A stretch of 12,326 bases of DNA from CAZPGL01 sp964586175 (GCA_964586175.1 CAZPGL010000049.1:1-12326); one strand, 5' to 3'. Positions 1 through 7,157 are shown, counted from the first letter of the stretch. Numbers and translations are program-made. Notes: generated by a model not told the origin, from the sequence alone.

Positions 1-73
1 TGGCCACAAACACCACCACCACCAACGCAACCACCGCCAACGCAACCCAACCACCCACACCACGACGGCCCAT
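1..73 (-). CDS. Partial leftward gene, N-terminal membrane anchor or signal peptide
   Basis: An ATG on the minus strand at 73-71 opens a frame that stays open for 24 codons to the window edge. The peptide starts MGRRGVGGW and continues with about 15 almost purely hydrophobic residues (Val, Ala, Leu, Phe). Two arginines followed by a hydrophobic stretch is the usual layout of a signal peptide or signal anchor, so the product is probably exported or membrane-bound. No good Shine-Dalgarno is visible; an AGGG lies about 10 nt upstream. The frame is open back to a stop at 169-167, so an earlier GTG or TTG start is possible but would give an unlikely N-terminus. The family cannot be named from this fragment. 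It is divergent from the sulfatase operon. Confidence 0.4.
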   Translation of the reverse strand, partial: MGRRGVGGWVALAVVALVVVVFVA

Positions 74-190
74 AAACCGAAACCCTAGATGTTCAGACCC
101 CCCCCAGAAACCACTGCCCGGACCTGACCTTGGACACAACCACCACAGCCCAACCCACACCACCAATCACCTATGGGGAGACCGGAGGCG

Positions 191-221
191 TTGGAGGACG
201 CAGGGCGGAGCCTGTTATACA
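191..221 (+). promoter_or_regulatory. Candidate promoter for the sulfatase operon
   Basis: An extended -10 type element, TG-T-TATACA, lies at 213-221. A weak TTGGAG -35-like hexamer at 191-196 is 19 nt upstream of the -10, which is a long spacer. This is the only A/T-rich spot in the roughly 280 bp between the left-edge gene and the sulfatase, and would leave a leader of about 125 nt. Apart from this element I see nothing recognisable in 74-352. This is a pattern match only. Confidence 0.3.
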
Positions 222-352
222 TTTCTGTCCGCTTGCAACCGCGTCCACGACAGCGAGGACGTCACCGAGGGCGTAGCCGCCTTTGAGGAACGCCGATCGT
301 CGACCTGACGAGGCCGCTAAGCCACGGTGCCGAACGGGGAGGGAGAGTTGCC

Positions 353-2629
353 ATGACCGAGTTCGCCGGCACGGTCGGCCGAACCCTGGCGGACTCCGAG
401 CCGCACTTCATCGAACCGACCCATCCGGGTGAGGACGCCCCCAACGTGGTGATCGTGCTGCTCGACGACACCGGCTTCGCCCAGTTCGGCTGCTACGGCT
501 CCGACATCGACACCCCGCACGTGGACGCCCTGGCCGCGGGAGGCCTTCAGTTCACCAACTTCCACGTGACGCCCCTGTGCTCGCCGACGCGCGCTGCGCT
601 GCTGACGGGACGCTCCCAGCACGCGGTCGGGCTGCGAGGTGTCTCCAACTGGCGCACCGGGTTCCCGCACCAGTTGGGGCATATCTCCACCGCCGCGACC
701 ACCATGGCCGAGGTCCTCGCTGGCGAGGGCTACGCCACCTTCTGCGCCGGCAAGTGGCACCTGGCCTCCACACAGGACATTTCAGCGGCTGGACCGTTCG
801 ACCAGTGGCCATTGGGACGCGGCTTCGACCGGTTCTACGGTTTCCTGGAGGGCGAGACGGACCAGTTTCATCCAGAACTGGTCCGGGACAATACCTACAT
901 CGACCCGCCTGCAGGCCCCGAGGACGGCTATCACCTCTCCGAGGACCTCGTCGACCAACTCCTCCGGATGATCAACGACAGCAAGGGCGTGCGACCGGAC
1001 CGCCCCTTCTTCGCCTACCTGCCATTCGGCGCAACCCACGCCCCCCACCAGGCGCCGCAGGCCTACCTCGACAAGTACCGGGGCCGCTACGACGAGGGCT
1101 GGGACGTCGTTCGGCAACGTTGGTACGAACGCCAATTGGAACTGGGCGTCATCCCCCCGCATGCCAGGTTGGCGCCACGCAACCCGGGCGTGGACCCCTG
1201 GGGGGATCTGCCCGACACCCAACGCCGCCTGGCCTGCCGACTCCAGGAGGTGTTCGCGGCATTCCTGGACCACACCGACGACCAGATCGGGAGACTGGTC
1301 GAAGGGCTGCGGGCTATGGGCGAGCTGGACGACACGATCCTGGTACTCCTGGCCGATAACGGCGCCTCCCAGGAAGGTGGGCCCTACGGGGTGATGCACG
1401 AGATGCAGTACTTCAACGGCATCGTGGAGTCGCCCGACGAAGTGGTGCTACGCATCGATGACATCGGCGGCCCGCACAGCCACACCAACTATCCCTGGGG
1501 CTGGGCCCAGTGCGGCAACTCGCCCTTCCGTTGGTACAAGCAGAACACCCACGAGGGCGGCGTCCATGTCCCGATGATCGTGCACTGGCCGGCTGGCCTA
1601 GGCGCCGAGCAGGCAGGCACCAAGCGGACACAATTCGCCAGCGTCTCCGACATCGCCCCGACGATCTACGACCTGCTGGGGATCGTGGCCCCGGACGAGT
1701 ACCGGGGGATCCCACAGATACCGATAACCGGTCACTCCTTCCGGGCCGTGATTGAGGACCCAGAGGCACCGGCGGCAAACACCCTCCAGTACTTCGAGAA
1801 CTCCGGCAGCCGGGCCCTCGTCGTCCAACGCGACGGAGTCTGGTGGAAAGCGGTCACCAAGCACGAGCAGGGCGCCGACTTCGACACTGAGCCTTGGGAG
1901 CTCTACGACCTCACCGCCGACCCCTCGGAGTGCACCGATCTGGCCGAGGCCGAACCACGGTGCCTCGCCGAACTGGTCGACCTCTGGTGGCAGGAGGCGG
2001 AACGCCACGGCGTGCTACCGCTCGACGACCGCACCATCGAACTGTTCGGTGTTCACCGAAGCGACCACTCCCCGCACCGGCTTGAACGGCGCTACGTCTA
2101 CCGGCCACCCATGTCGCCGATTGCCAGCGGGGCATCCCCGGGTCTTGGCGGCCGCTCCTTCGACCTCACTGCCAGGATCACCAGCGCTCCGGCCGACGAG
2201 GGCGTCCTTTGGGCCACCGGGAACCAGAACTCGGGCTGCTCGGTGTTCGTGCAGAACAACCGCCTAGTGCTCGACTACAACGCCTTCGACGACCACACCA
2301 TCGTGGAGTCCGGCATCGAGGTGCCCGCCGGCGACAGCATCCTTGGCGTCCACCTCGAACGGGACAGCCGTAGCACGGGCTGGGCCGAGGTGGCCATCGA
2401 CGGTCACGCCTGCGGCAGGGCCGCCATCCCCACCTACATGCGCATGGTCTCGTCGGTCGGCTCCAGCATCGGCTACGACCACGGCTCCGCAGTCTCCACC
2501 CGGTACCGGGCTCCGTTCGCCTTCACCGGAACCCTGCATGAGGTGGTCATCGAGTTGCCGCGATCCCGCAGGGAGGCCGACGACAACGAGGCGGTGGGGA
2601 TTGCCCGCGCGGAGATGTACCGGCAGTGA
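353..2629 (+). CDS. Type I arylsulfatase (formylglycine-dependent), AtsA/AtsD-like
   Basis: Hydrolyses sulfate esters using a formylglycine made from an active-site cysteine and a bound divalent metal. The signature CSPTRAALLTGR is at residues 76-87, with Cys76 (codon 578-580) as the residue to be converted. Other visible active-site pieces are DD38-39 in VLLDDTGF, Lys134/His136 in AGKWHL, His229 in GATHAPH, Asp335-Asn336 in LADNGAS, and Lys396/His400 before EGGVHVPMIVHWP. The sulfatase fold covers roughly residues 28-550. Residues about 590-745 look like a beta-rich, LamG-like C-terminal domain, as found in other long arylsulfatases of this subfamily. At 758 aa it is close to mycobacterial AtsA/AtsD (near 790 aa). 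There is no signal peptide, so it is probably cytosolic. The ATG is preceded by GGAGGG at 338-343, 9 nt away. No formylglycine-generating enzyme is in the window. It heads an operon with the next gene. The natural substrate is unknown. Confidence 0.95.
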   Translation: MTEFAGTVGRTLADSEPHFIEPTHPGEDAPNVVIVLLDDTGFAQFGCYGSDIDTPHVDALAAGGLQFTNFHVTPLCSPTRAALLTGRSQHAVGLRGVSNWRTGFPHQLGHISTAATTMAEVLAGEGYATFCAGKWHLASTQDISAAGPFDQWPLGRGFDRFYGFLEGETDQFHPELVRDNTYIDPPAGPEDGYHLSEDLVDQLLRMINDSKGVRPDRPFFAYLPFGATHAPHQAPQAYLDKYRGRYDEGWDVVRQRWYERQLELGVIPPHARLAPRNPGVDPWGDLPDTQRRLACRLQEVFAAFLDHTDDQIGRLVEGLRAMGELDDTILVLLADNGASQEGGPYGVMHEMQYFNGIVESPDEVVLRIDDIGGPHSHTNYPWGWAQCGNSPFRWYKQNTHEGGVHVPMIVHWPAGLGAEQAGTKRTQFASVSDIAPTIYDLLGIVAPDEYRGIPQIPITGHSFRAVIEDPEAPAANTLQYFENSGSRALVVQRDGVWWKAVTKHEQGADFDTEPWELYDLTADPSECTDLAEAEPRCLAELVDLWWQEAERHGVLPLDDRTIELFGVHRSDHSPHRLERRYVYRPPMSPIASGASPGLGGRSFDLTARITSAPADEGVLWATGNQNSGCSVFVQNNRLVLDYNAFDDHTIVESGIEVPAGDSILGVHLERDSRSTGWAEVAIDGHACGRAAIPTYMRMVSSVGSSIGYDHGSAVSTRYRAPFAFTGTLHEVVIELPRSRREADDNEAVGIARAEMYRQ

Positions 2630-3153
2630 GCGGCCAACCCACTGTCGACAGTGTCCCCGTGGCGACCACCCCGACCGGCGGATGGGACGTCTGGCCCGAA
2701 CCGGTCTTGGCGGGGTGCATCGAACCGGTGCCTGAGGGCGTCCCCGATCTAGATGGCTACTGGCGCACGGTGGAGGTGCTGGTCGACGACGAGGCTCAGG
2801 TTGGCCACCCGGCACTCGGCAGCATCCAGCGGGTGGAGCAGCGTGGCGACCGGATCGTCGTCACCGCCAGTGGCGTCATCCACGACATGCGTTGCGACGG
2901 CACACTGGAACGAGGTGTCCACGACGTCGCTGAGTTCGACAAGGCCACCGAGATCCACGTGGTGGCCACCTACGAGGATGGGGTCCACGTCCTGCGCCCC
3001 GAGGGCTTGCCCATTGAGGTCCGCCGCCGCAGGGAGGGCGCGCGCATGGTCTGGGACTACGTCGGCTTCACCGCCTACCTGGAACACTTGGCCCCCTCCG
3101 CCACCCACCCCGATGACGTCGCCGCCCTGAAGTCGAAAGGAGGAGGCCACTAA
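2626..3153 (+). CDS. Hypothetical protein, possible lipocalin-like beta-barrel
   Basis: I do not recognise a named family. The 175-residue protein starts at a GTG that overlaps the sulfatase stop as GTGA, a 4-nt overlap typical of translational coupling; a GGAG lies 11 nt upstream of it. There is no signal peptide or membrane segment. After a Pro-rich start, residues 42-155 consist of alternating short strands and turns. A G-x-W motif opens the first predicted strand (GYW, 44-46), and the last strands run RMVWDYVGFTAYLE (140-153). G-x-W followed by a beta-rich domain of about 110 residues is what lipocalin/calycin-type small-ligand binders show, so that fold is an inference. Its place between a sulfatase and a former dehalogenase suggests a role in handling the same small molecule. 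It is followed by a TAATG overlap with the dehalogenase remnant. Confidence 0.8.
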   Translation: MSGQPTVDSVPVATTPTGGWDVWPEPVLAGCIEPVPEGVPDLDGYWRTVEVLVDDEAQVGHPALGSIQRVEQRGDRIVVTASGVIHDMRCDGTLERGVHDVAEFDKATEIHVVATYEDGVHVLRPEGLPIEVRRRREGARMVWDYVGFTAYLEHLAPSATHPDDVAALKSKGGGH

Positions 3154-3552
3154 TGGCGACCCTCCGAACGTTCGACAAGCGCTTCGCTGATCTACCCGAC
3201 TTCCCGTTCAAGCCGGACTGCGCCGAGGTGCCGGACTAGGACGGTGGAACGCTGCGCGTCCACCACCTCGACGAGGGCGACCTGACGACTGGCCCGTGCT
3301 GCTGCTCCATCGAGAACCCTCCTGGAGCCACCTCTACCGGCATATGGTTCCGCCTCTCGTGAGCGCAGGTCACCGGGCGGTCGTCCCTGCCACGTCGGCT
3401 TCGGTCACAGCGGCAAGCCAACCCGGGCGGACGACCACGGTTGAGCCCGGCATGTGGCCTGGATGTCCAGCCTGGTTTTCGACGTGCTGGACCTCGCGGA
3501 CAGCACCTTCTTCGGGCAGGACCGGGGTGGCCTCATTGGCCTGCGGCTGGTC
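3153..3552 (+). pseudogene. Haloalkane dehalogenase remnant (DhmA-like), frameshifted and truncated
   Basis: A perfect Shine-Dalgarno (AAAGGAGGAGG, 3137-3147) and an ATG overlapping the previous stop (TAATG, 3151-3155) open a 28-codon peptide MATLRTFDKRFADLPDFPF.. that ends at TAG 3237-3239. Reading across frames recovers the N-terminal half of a haloalkane dehalogenase: DGGTLRVHHLDEGD in the first frame; WPVLLLHREPSW and SHLYRHMVPPLVSAGH in the second (from about 3287); GFGHSGKPTRADD, a TGA at 3442-3444, then RHVAWMSSLVFDVLDL and GQDRGGLIGLRLV in the third (from about 3397). The nucleophile Asp (codon 3520-3522) survives. The Gly of HGEPSW is Arg, and the halide-binding Trp after the nucleophile is also Arg. 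Similarity stops near 3552. The family is about 300 residues long, so the C-terminal half with the catalytic His is gone. It was evidently the third gene of the sulfatase operon. The N-terminal peptide may still be translated, but no enzyme can be made. Confidence 0.85.
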
Positions 3553-3668
3553 ACAACTCCCCTGGGGCCGTTGAGGAAACGCGTACTGGTCCGGCCCGGA
3601 GGCACGGTTCATCTTCTCGGGGAAAGAGCCGCCCGTTTTCTTCTCAAGGCCCCTCGGCACGGTCGTTG

Positions 3669-3700
3669 GAGGGTCGAATCCGGGCGGTTTCGACGCCCTC
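3669..3700 (+). other. Imperfect stem-loop, 10 bp with a 2-nt bulge
   Basis: GAGGGTCGAA (3669-3678) pairs with TTCGA-CG-CCCTC (3689-3700), leaving CG as a bulge and a 10-nt loop. It lies in the gene-free stretch after the dehalogenase remnant. No T-tract follows, so a role as intrinsic terminator is doubtful. Confidence 0.4.
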
Positions 3701-3723
3701 GAAAGAGCTGACCATCCGCTCTG

Positions 3724-3741
3724 ACCCTTGGTTGCAAGGGT
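3724..3741 (+). terminator. Stem-loop, possible terminator of the sulfatase operon
   Basis: ACCCTTG (3724-3730), loop GTTG, CAAGGGT (3735-3741) form a perfect 7-bp stem followed by TTCGG. The T-run is short, so termination is uncertain. It sits just upstream of the cbs promoter, where an upstream transcript would be expected to end. Confidence 0.4.
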
Positions 3742-3833
3742 TTCGGTGATGCCCAGGGGGTTTGAAGGCTGCCCCATTAGGCCCACCGGTCGCCGGGAAG
3801 GCCTCCGGTCTCCGGCTCCAGGCACCCGTGGTG

Positions 3834-3848
3834 CACAATGACCCCGTG
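3834..3848 (+). promoter_or_regulatory. -10 element consistent with leaderless cbs mRNA
   Basis: CACAAT at 3834-3839 is a 4/6 match to TATAAT. It is separated by 6 nt from the GTG at 3846, the spacing at which the transcript would begin at the start codon. No Shine-Dalgarno precedes this GTG, which fits leaderless translation. I see no convincing -35. The match is modest; it also supports choosing 3846 over more upstream starts. Confidence 0.4.
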
Positions 3849-5258
3849 GACACCTCCCCGTACCCGCAGCTCGACGGCACCGACGTCGCCGGTTCCGTCC
3901 TCGACCTGATCGGCCACACCCCACTTGTGCGGCTCCGGCAGATCGACGCCGGCCTGGCCTGCCCCATCATCGCCAAGGTGGAGGCCACCAACCCTGGCGG
4001 CAGCGTCAAGGACCGGGCCGCGGTCACCATGATCGACGCCGCCGAAGCCGAAGGCCTGCTCCGGCCCGGGTCCACGATCGTCGAGCCAACCTCAGGCAAC
4101 ACCGGCGTCGGGCTCGCCATCGTCGCCGCCCACCGCGGCTACCCGTGCATCTTCGTCATGACCGACAAGGTCAGCGAAGAAAAGGTGGCCCTGTTGCGGG
4201 CCTACGGCGCCGAAGTGGTGGTGTGCTCGGTGGCTGTCCTGCCCGACGACCCGGACTCCTACTACTCAACCGCCGAACGCATCATGCGTGAAACTCCCAA
4301 CGCCTTCCGGCCCAACCAGTACCACAACCCCCACAACCCCCGGGCCCACTACGAAACCACCGGCCCCGAACTGTGGGAGCAGACCAGGGGGCGCATCACC
4401 CACTTCGTCGCCGGGGCCGGCACCGGCGGCACCATCACCGGCGTCGGCCGCTACCTCAAGGAGCGGAACCCCGACATCCGGATCGTCGTCGCTGACCCCG
4501 AAGGCTCCGTCTACTCGGGCGGCTCCGGGCGGCCATACCTCGTCGAAGGCGTCGGCGAGGACTTCTGGCCCGACACCTACGACCCGACCATCGTCGACGA
4601 CACCATCGCCGTCAGCGACGCCGACTCGTTCGCCATGGCCCGCCGGGTCACCCGCGAAGAAGGCCTGTTCATCGGTGGCTCCGGAGGAACCGCCGTCGCC
4701 GCGGCCTGTCGCCTCGTCGCCGGCATGACCGCCGAAGAGGCGGTCGGCGCCCTCCCCGTCGTGCTGCTGCCCGACACCGGCCGCGGCTACCTGTCCAAGG
4801 TCTTCGACGACCGGTGGATGGCCACCATGGGGTTCCTCCAGAGCGACGGCCACGTCGTCGCCGACATCCTCGGCGCCGCCAGCAGCGACCTTCCCGACCT
4901 GTTGTACGTCGACCCGACGGACAGCGTGCGCGAAGCGGTCATCATGATGCGCAAGTTCGGCGTCTCGCAGCTGCCGGTGGCCAAGGGGGAGATGCCCGTG
5001 GCCGCCGCCGAAGTGCTCGGCTCAGTGTCCGAACTGTGGCTCATGAACCAGGCCTACGAACACGTCGACCTGCTCGACAAGCGGGTCGAGGAGGTCATGC
5101 AGCCACCGCTGCCCACCATCGGCATCGGCGAACCCGTCGACCGGGCCGTCGCCATGCTCGAACACGCCTCCGGGCTACTGGTCATCGACGGCGGCCGACC
5201 CCGCACCGTCATTTCCCGAACCGACGTGCTCGAACACCTCTCACCGGAGGAGATCTGA
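3846..5258 (+). CDS. cbs: Cystathionine beta-synthase with C-terminal CBS-domain pair
   Basis: A PLP enzyme that condenses homocysteine with serine (or related donors) to cystathionine, the first step of reverse transsulfuration; cytosolic. With the GTG at 3846 the protein has 470 residues, close to M. tuberculosis Cbs (464). Seen: PLP lysine Lys55 in NPGGSVKDR, the substrate loop TSGNTG (82-87), the phosphate-binding GTGGT (192-196), and the stretch GRPYLVEGVGEDFW (228-241) shared with the mycobacterial enzyme. Residues about 338-468 form two CBS motifs, the usual nucleotide or AdoMet sensing module. There is no N-terminal haem region. Earlier starts exist (GTG 3828 or 3831, TTG 3762), but conserved sequence begins only at SVLDLIGHTPLVRL, and the -10 spacing favours 3846. 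The stop is 1 nt before the metB-like gene. Confidence 0.93.
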   Translation: MDTSPYPQLDGTDVAGSVLDLIGHTPLVRLRQIDAGLACPIIAKVEATNPGGSVKDRAAVTMIDAAEAEGLLRPGSTIVEPTSGNTGVGLAIVAAHRGYPCIFVMTDKVSEEKVALLRAYGAEVVVCSVAVLPDDPDSYYSTAERIMRETPNAFRPNQYHNPHNPRAHYETTGPELWEQTRGRITHFVAGAGTGGTITGVGRYLKERNPDIRIVVADPEGSVYSGGSGRPYLVEGVGEDFWPDTYDPTIVDDTIAVSDADSFAMARRVTREEGLFIGGSGGTAVAAACRLVAGMTAEEAVGALPVVLLPDTGRGYLSKVFDDRWMATMGFLQSDGHVVADILGAASSDLPDLLYVDPTDSVREAVIMMRKFGVSQLPVAKGEMPVAAAEVLGSVSELWLMNQAYEHVDLLDKRVEEVMQPPLPTIGIGEPVDRAVAMLEHASGLLVIDGGRPRTVISRTDVLEHLSPEEI

Positions 5259-5259
5259 C

Positions 5260-6474
5260 ATGACCGTCCCCGGCCCTGCCGGCCAGCACCGTCTCGGTGG
5301 TGATCCGTTGCCGTCCGGCTTCGAAAACCCCGACGACTACGGGTTCGCCACCCGAGCCATCCGGGCCGGACAACCCCACGATCCCCGCACCGGCGGCGTC
5401 GTCACCCCGATCTCCCTCGCCACCACCTTCGCCCAGGACGGCATCGGTGAACCCCGCTTCGGCTACGAGTACGCCCGCACCGGCAACCCCACCCGCCACG
5501 CCTACGAAACGTGCATGGCCAGCCTCGAAGGCGCATCCCGGGCGTTCGCCTTCGCCAGCGGGCTGGCTGCCGAGGATGCCGTGCTCCGCCACCTGGAGCC
5601 CGGCGACCACCTGCTGCTCGGCGACGACGCGTACGGCGGCACCTTCCGGCTCATCGACAAAGTCCACGCCCGCGGTGGGGTGACGTCCACCGCCGTCGAC
5701 CTGACCGACCCGTCGAGTATCGCCGCCGCCTGGACCCCGGCCACCCGCATGGTCTGGCTGGAGACCCCCACCAACCCGCTTCTCACCGTCATCGACATCG
5801 ACGCGGTGTGCAGGATCGTCCATGAACTCGGCGGCCTGGTCGTCGTCGACAACACGTTCGCGACGCCGTATCTGCAGCAACCACTCGCCCTCGGTGCCGA
5901 CGCCGTCGTCCACTCGGCCACCAAGTACCTCGGCGGCCACAGCGACGTCGTCGGCGGGGTCGTCGCCACCAGCCATGATGCGCTCGTCGACCACCTCGGG
6001 TTCGTGCAGAACGCCGTCGGAGCAGTCGCCGCACCATTCGACTCGTACCTGGTGCTGCGGGGCCTCAAGACCCTCGCCGTGCGCATGGACCGCCACTGTG
6101 CCAACGCGGCGGCCGTCGCCGCCGTGCTCGGCGACCACCCGCGGGTGTCCGACGTGCTCTACCCGGGGTTGGCTCACCATCCGGGGCACGAGGTGGCGGC
6201 CCGCCAGATGTCCGGGTACGGCGGCATGGTGTCGTTCCGCCTGGCCGGCGGGCGGGAGGCGGCCGACAAGATGGCCGTCTCCACCCAGGTGTTCACCCTG
6301 GCCGAATCACTCGGTGCCGTCGAATCGCTCATCGAGCACCCTGGCGCCATGACCCACGCGTCGGCTGCCGGGTCGGCTCTTGAAGTGCCCGACGACCTGA
6401 TCCGGATCTCGGTCGGCATCGAGGACCTCGACGACCTCATCGACGACCTGCAACGCGCCCTCGCCACGGTGTAA
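5260..6474 (+). CDS. metB: Cystathionine gamma-synthase / gamma-lyase (Cys/Met metabolism PLP enzyme)
   Basis: A PLP-dependent enzyme of the Cys/Met metabolism family, 404 residues (family about 380-400). Seen: EYARTGNPT (70-78) with the Tyr and Arg that hold the cofactor phosphate, Asp197 in VVDNTFATPY, the Schiff-base lysine Lys222 in HSATKYLGGHSD, and the C-terminal SLGAVESLIEHPGAMTHAS. About 25 residues precede the conserved core. The ATG follows GGAGGAG (5246-5252) by 7 nt and lies 1 nt after the cbs stop, so the two are surely co-transcribed. Beside cbs the most natural job is cleaving cystathionine to cysteine, 2-oxobutyrate and ammonia. The sequence alone does not separate lyase from synthase, and the mycobacterial homologue near cbs is called metB. 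The symbol is therefore by homology, not proof of direction. Confidence 0.92.
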   Translation: MTVPGPAGQHRLGGDPLPSGFENPDDYGFATRAIRAGQPHDPRTGGVVTPISLATTFAQDGIGEPRFGYEYARTGNPTRHAYETCMASLEGASRAFAFASGLAAEDAVLRHLEPGDHLLLGDDAYGGTFRLIDKVHARGGVTSTAVDLTDPSSIAAAWTPATRMVWLETPTNPLLTVIDIDAVCRIVHELGGLVVVDNTFATPYLQQPLALGADAVVHSATKYLGGHSDVVGGVVATSHDALVDHLGFVQNAVGAVAAPFDSYLVLRGLKTLAVRMDRHCANAAAVAAVLGDHPRVSDVLYPGLAHHPGHEVAARQMSGYGGMVSFRLAGGREAADKMAVSTQVFTLAESLGAVESLIEHPGAMTHASAAGSALEVPDDLIRISVGIEDLDDLIDDLQRALATV

Positions 6475-6495
6475 CAAGAGCCGACAGACACCAGC

Positions 6496-6541
6496 CCGAC
6501 GACAGGTCAACAAAGACCTGGACGGAGAGAAACCTCGTCGG
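6496..6541 (+). terminator. Nested stem-loops after metB, possible terminator
   Basis: CCGACGA (6496-6502) pairs with TCGTCGG (6535-6541). Directly inside it, CAGGTC (6503-6508) pairs with GACCTG (6515-6520) around the loop AACAAA. The two helices stack without a gap on the 5' side; 14 nt (6521-6534) are unpaired on the 3' side. It begins 21 nt after the metB stop. No U-tract follows, so it could be a transcript 3' end or a 5' leader element of the next gene. Confidence 0.4.
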
Positions 6542-6605
6542 CCACCCACCCCCGGCAAGAAGGCCTCAACACGAACCCACTAGGTTTGCGCCAGGAGGTG
6601 CCGCC

Positions 6606-7157
6606 ATGGGGGTGCTCAACGAACTGGGCTTTGAAGTCAGGTCTGCCAACGCCCTGCAACGAATCGTCCAGAAAGTGGCGTCCAGTCGACCCGGAGCGTG
6701 GTTCTTCGCCAAAACGCTCTACATGCAGGACAAAGTGCTGTTCACCATCACGAAAGGACGGCTCACCGTTCCTGGCCTCCTGGCAGGACTGCCCGTGCTG
6801 ATGTTGACCACCACCGGAGCCAAAACCGGGAAGCGTCGCACCATGCCGCTCCTCGGCATCCCCCTGGCCGATGACGTCGCTGTCATCGGCTCCAACTACG
6901 GGCAGAAGAACACACCGGGCTGGGTATACAACCTTGAAGCCGATCCGGCAGCGACCATCCAATACCGGGACCGCACCGTCAAAGTGGTCGCCCGTCGGGC
7001 CGACCACCACGAACAGGACCACGTCTTCGAACTCGGCAGCGTCGTCTACCCCGGCTACGCCAAATACCGGGCCAGAGCCGAACACCGGGTCATACGGGTG
7101 TTCGTCCTCGAGTCCGCCGCGCCGACGACGCACGACGGCGCATCCACCCACCCCTGA
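6606..7157 (+). CDS. Deazaflavin (F420)-dependent nitroreductase family protein
   Basis: A split beta-barrel protein of the Ddn type that uses reduced coenzyme F420 as hydride donor. Family members reduce quinones, nitroaromatics or unsaturated ketones, so the true substrate here is unknown. It has 183 residues; Ddn proteins are about 150, and the extra length is a longer N-terminal helical part (1-60). Seen: TTTGAKTGKRRTMPLLGIP (68-86), matching the family core for F420 phosphate binding, and GSNYGQKNTPGWVYNLEADP (95-114), matching the second family motif with G-x-W-x-x-N-L. No signal peptide; a mildly hydrophobic stretch at 54-70 may sit against a membrane. The start is secure: AGGAGGTG lies 6-7 nt before the ATG. 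It is 131 bp after metB with possible hairpins between, so probably not in the cbs operon. Convergent with the hydrolase gene. Confidence 0.88.
   Translation: MGVLNELGFEVRSANALQRIVQKVASSRPGAWFFAKTLYMQDKVLFTITKGRLTVPGLLAGLPVLMLTTTGAKTGKRRTMPLLGIPLADDVAVIGSNYGQKNTPGWVYNLEADPAATIQYRDRTVKVVARRADHHEQDHVFELGSVVYPGYAKYRARAEHRVIRVFVLESAAPTTHDGASTHP

Larger units (their letters stand above)
3553..3845. other. Gene-free stretch between dehalogenase remnant and cbs
   Basis: No reading frame here continues the dehalogenase or resembles a protein I know. The frame that carries the nucleophile elbow runs on, without recognisable similarity, to a stop near 3710, which suggests a deletion junction near 3552. 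I looked for a tRNA around GGGTCGAATCC (3671-3681) and found no cloverleaf. The visible structure is two stem-loops (3669-3700 and 3724-3741). The cbs promoter lies at the right end. A TTG-initiated N-terminal extension of cbs into this stretch is formally open but unconvincing. Confidence 0.6.

Noticed and set aside
2264..2815. 183-aa leftward frame over the sulfatase 3' end
   Set aside because: Shadow of the sulfatase and the next gene. Arg/Pro-rich, no recognisable domain.
3660..3720. Possible tRNA or tRNA-derived attachment site (GGGTCGAATCC)
   Set aside because: No T-arm, anticodon arm or acceptor stem could be paired around it; the local pairing is a simple bulged hairpin.
3762..3845. 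TTG start giving a 498-aa Cbs
   Set aside because: The added 28 residues are low-complexity and not shared with known Cbs proteins. TTG has no ribosome site, and the stretch contains the promoter-like element.
3370..3924. 184-aa leftward frame across the dehalogenase remnant
   Set aside because: It is antisense to recognisable dehalogenase and cbs sequence, with no motif or ribosome site.
4266..4853. 195-aa leftward Gly/Asp/Val-rich frame inside cbs
   Set aside because: A typical antisense artefact of GC-rich third positions; cbs motifs on the other strand are unambiguous.
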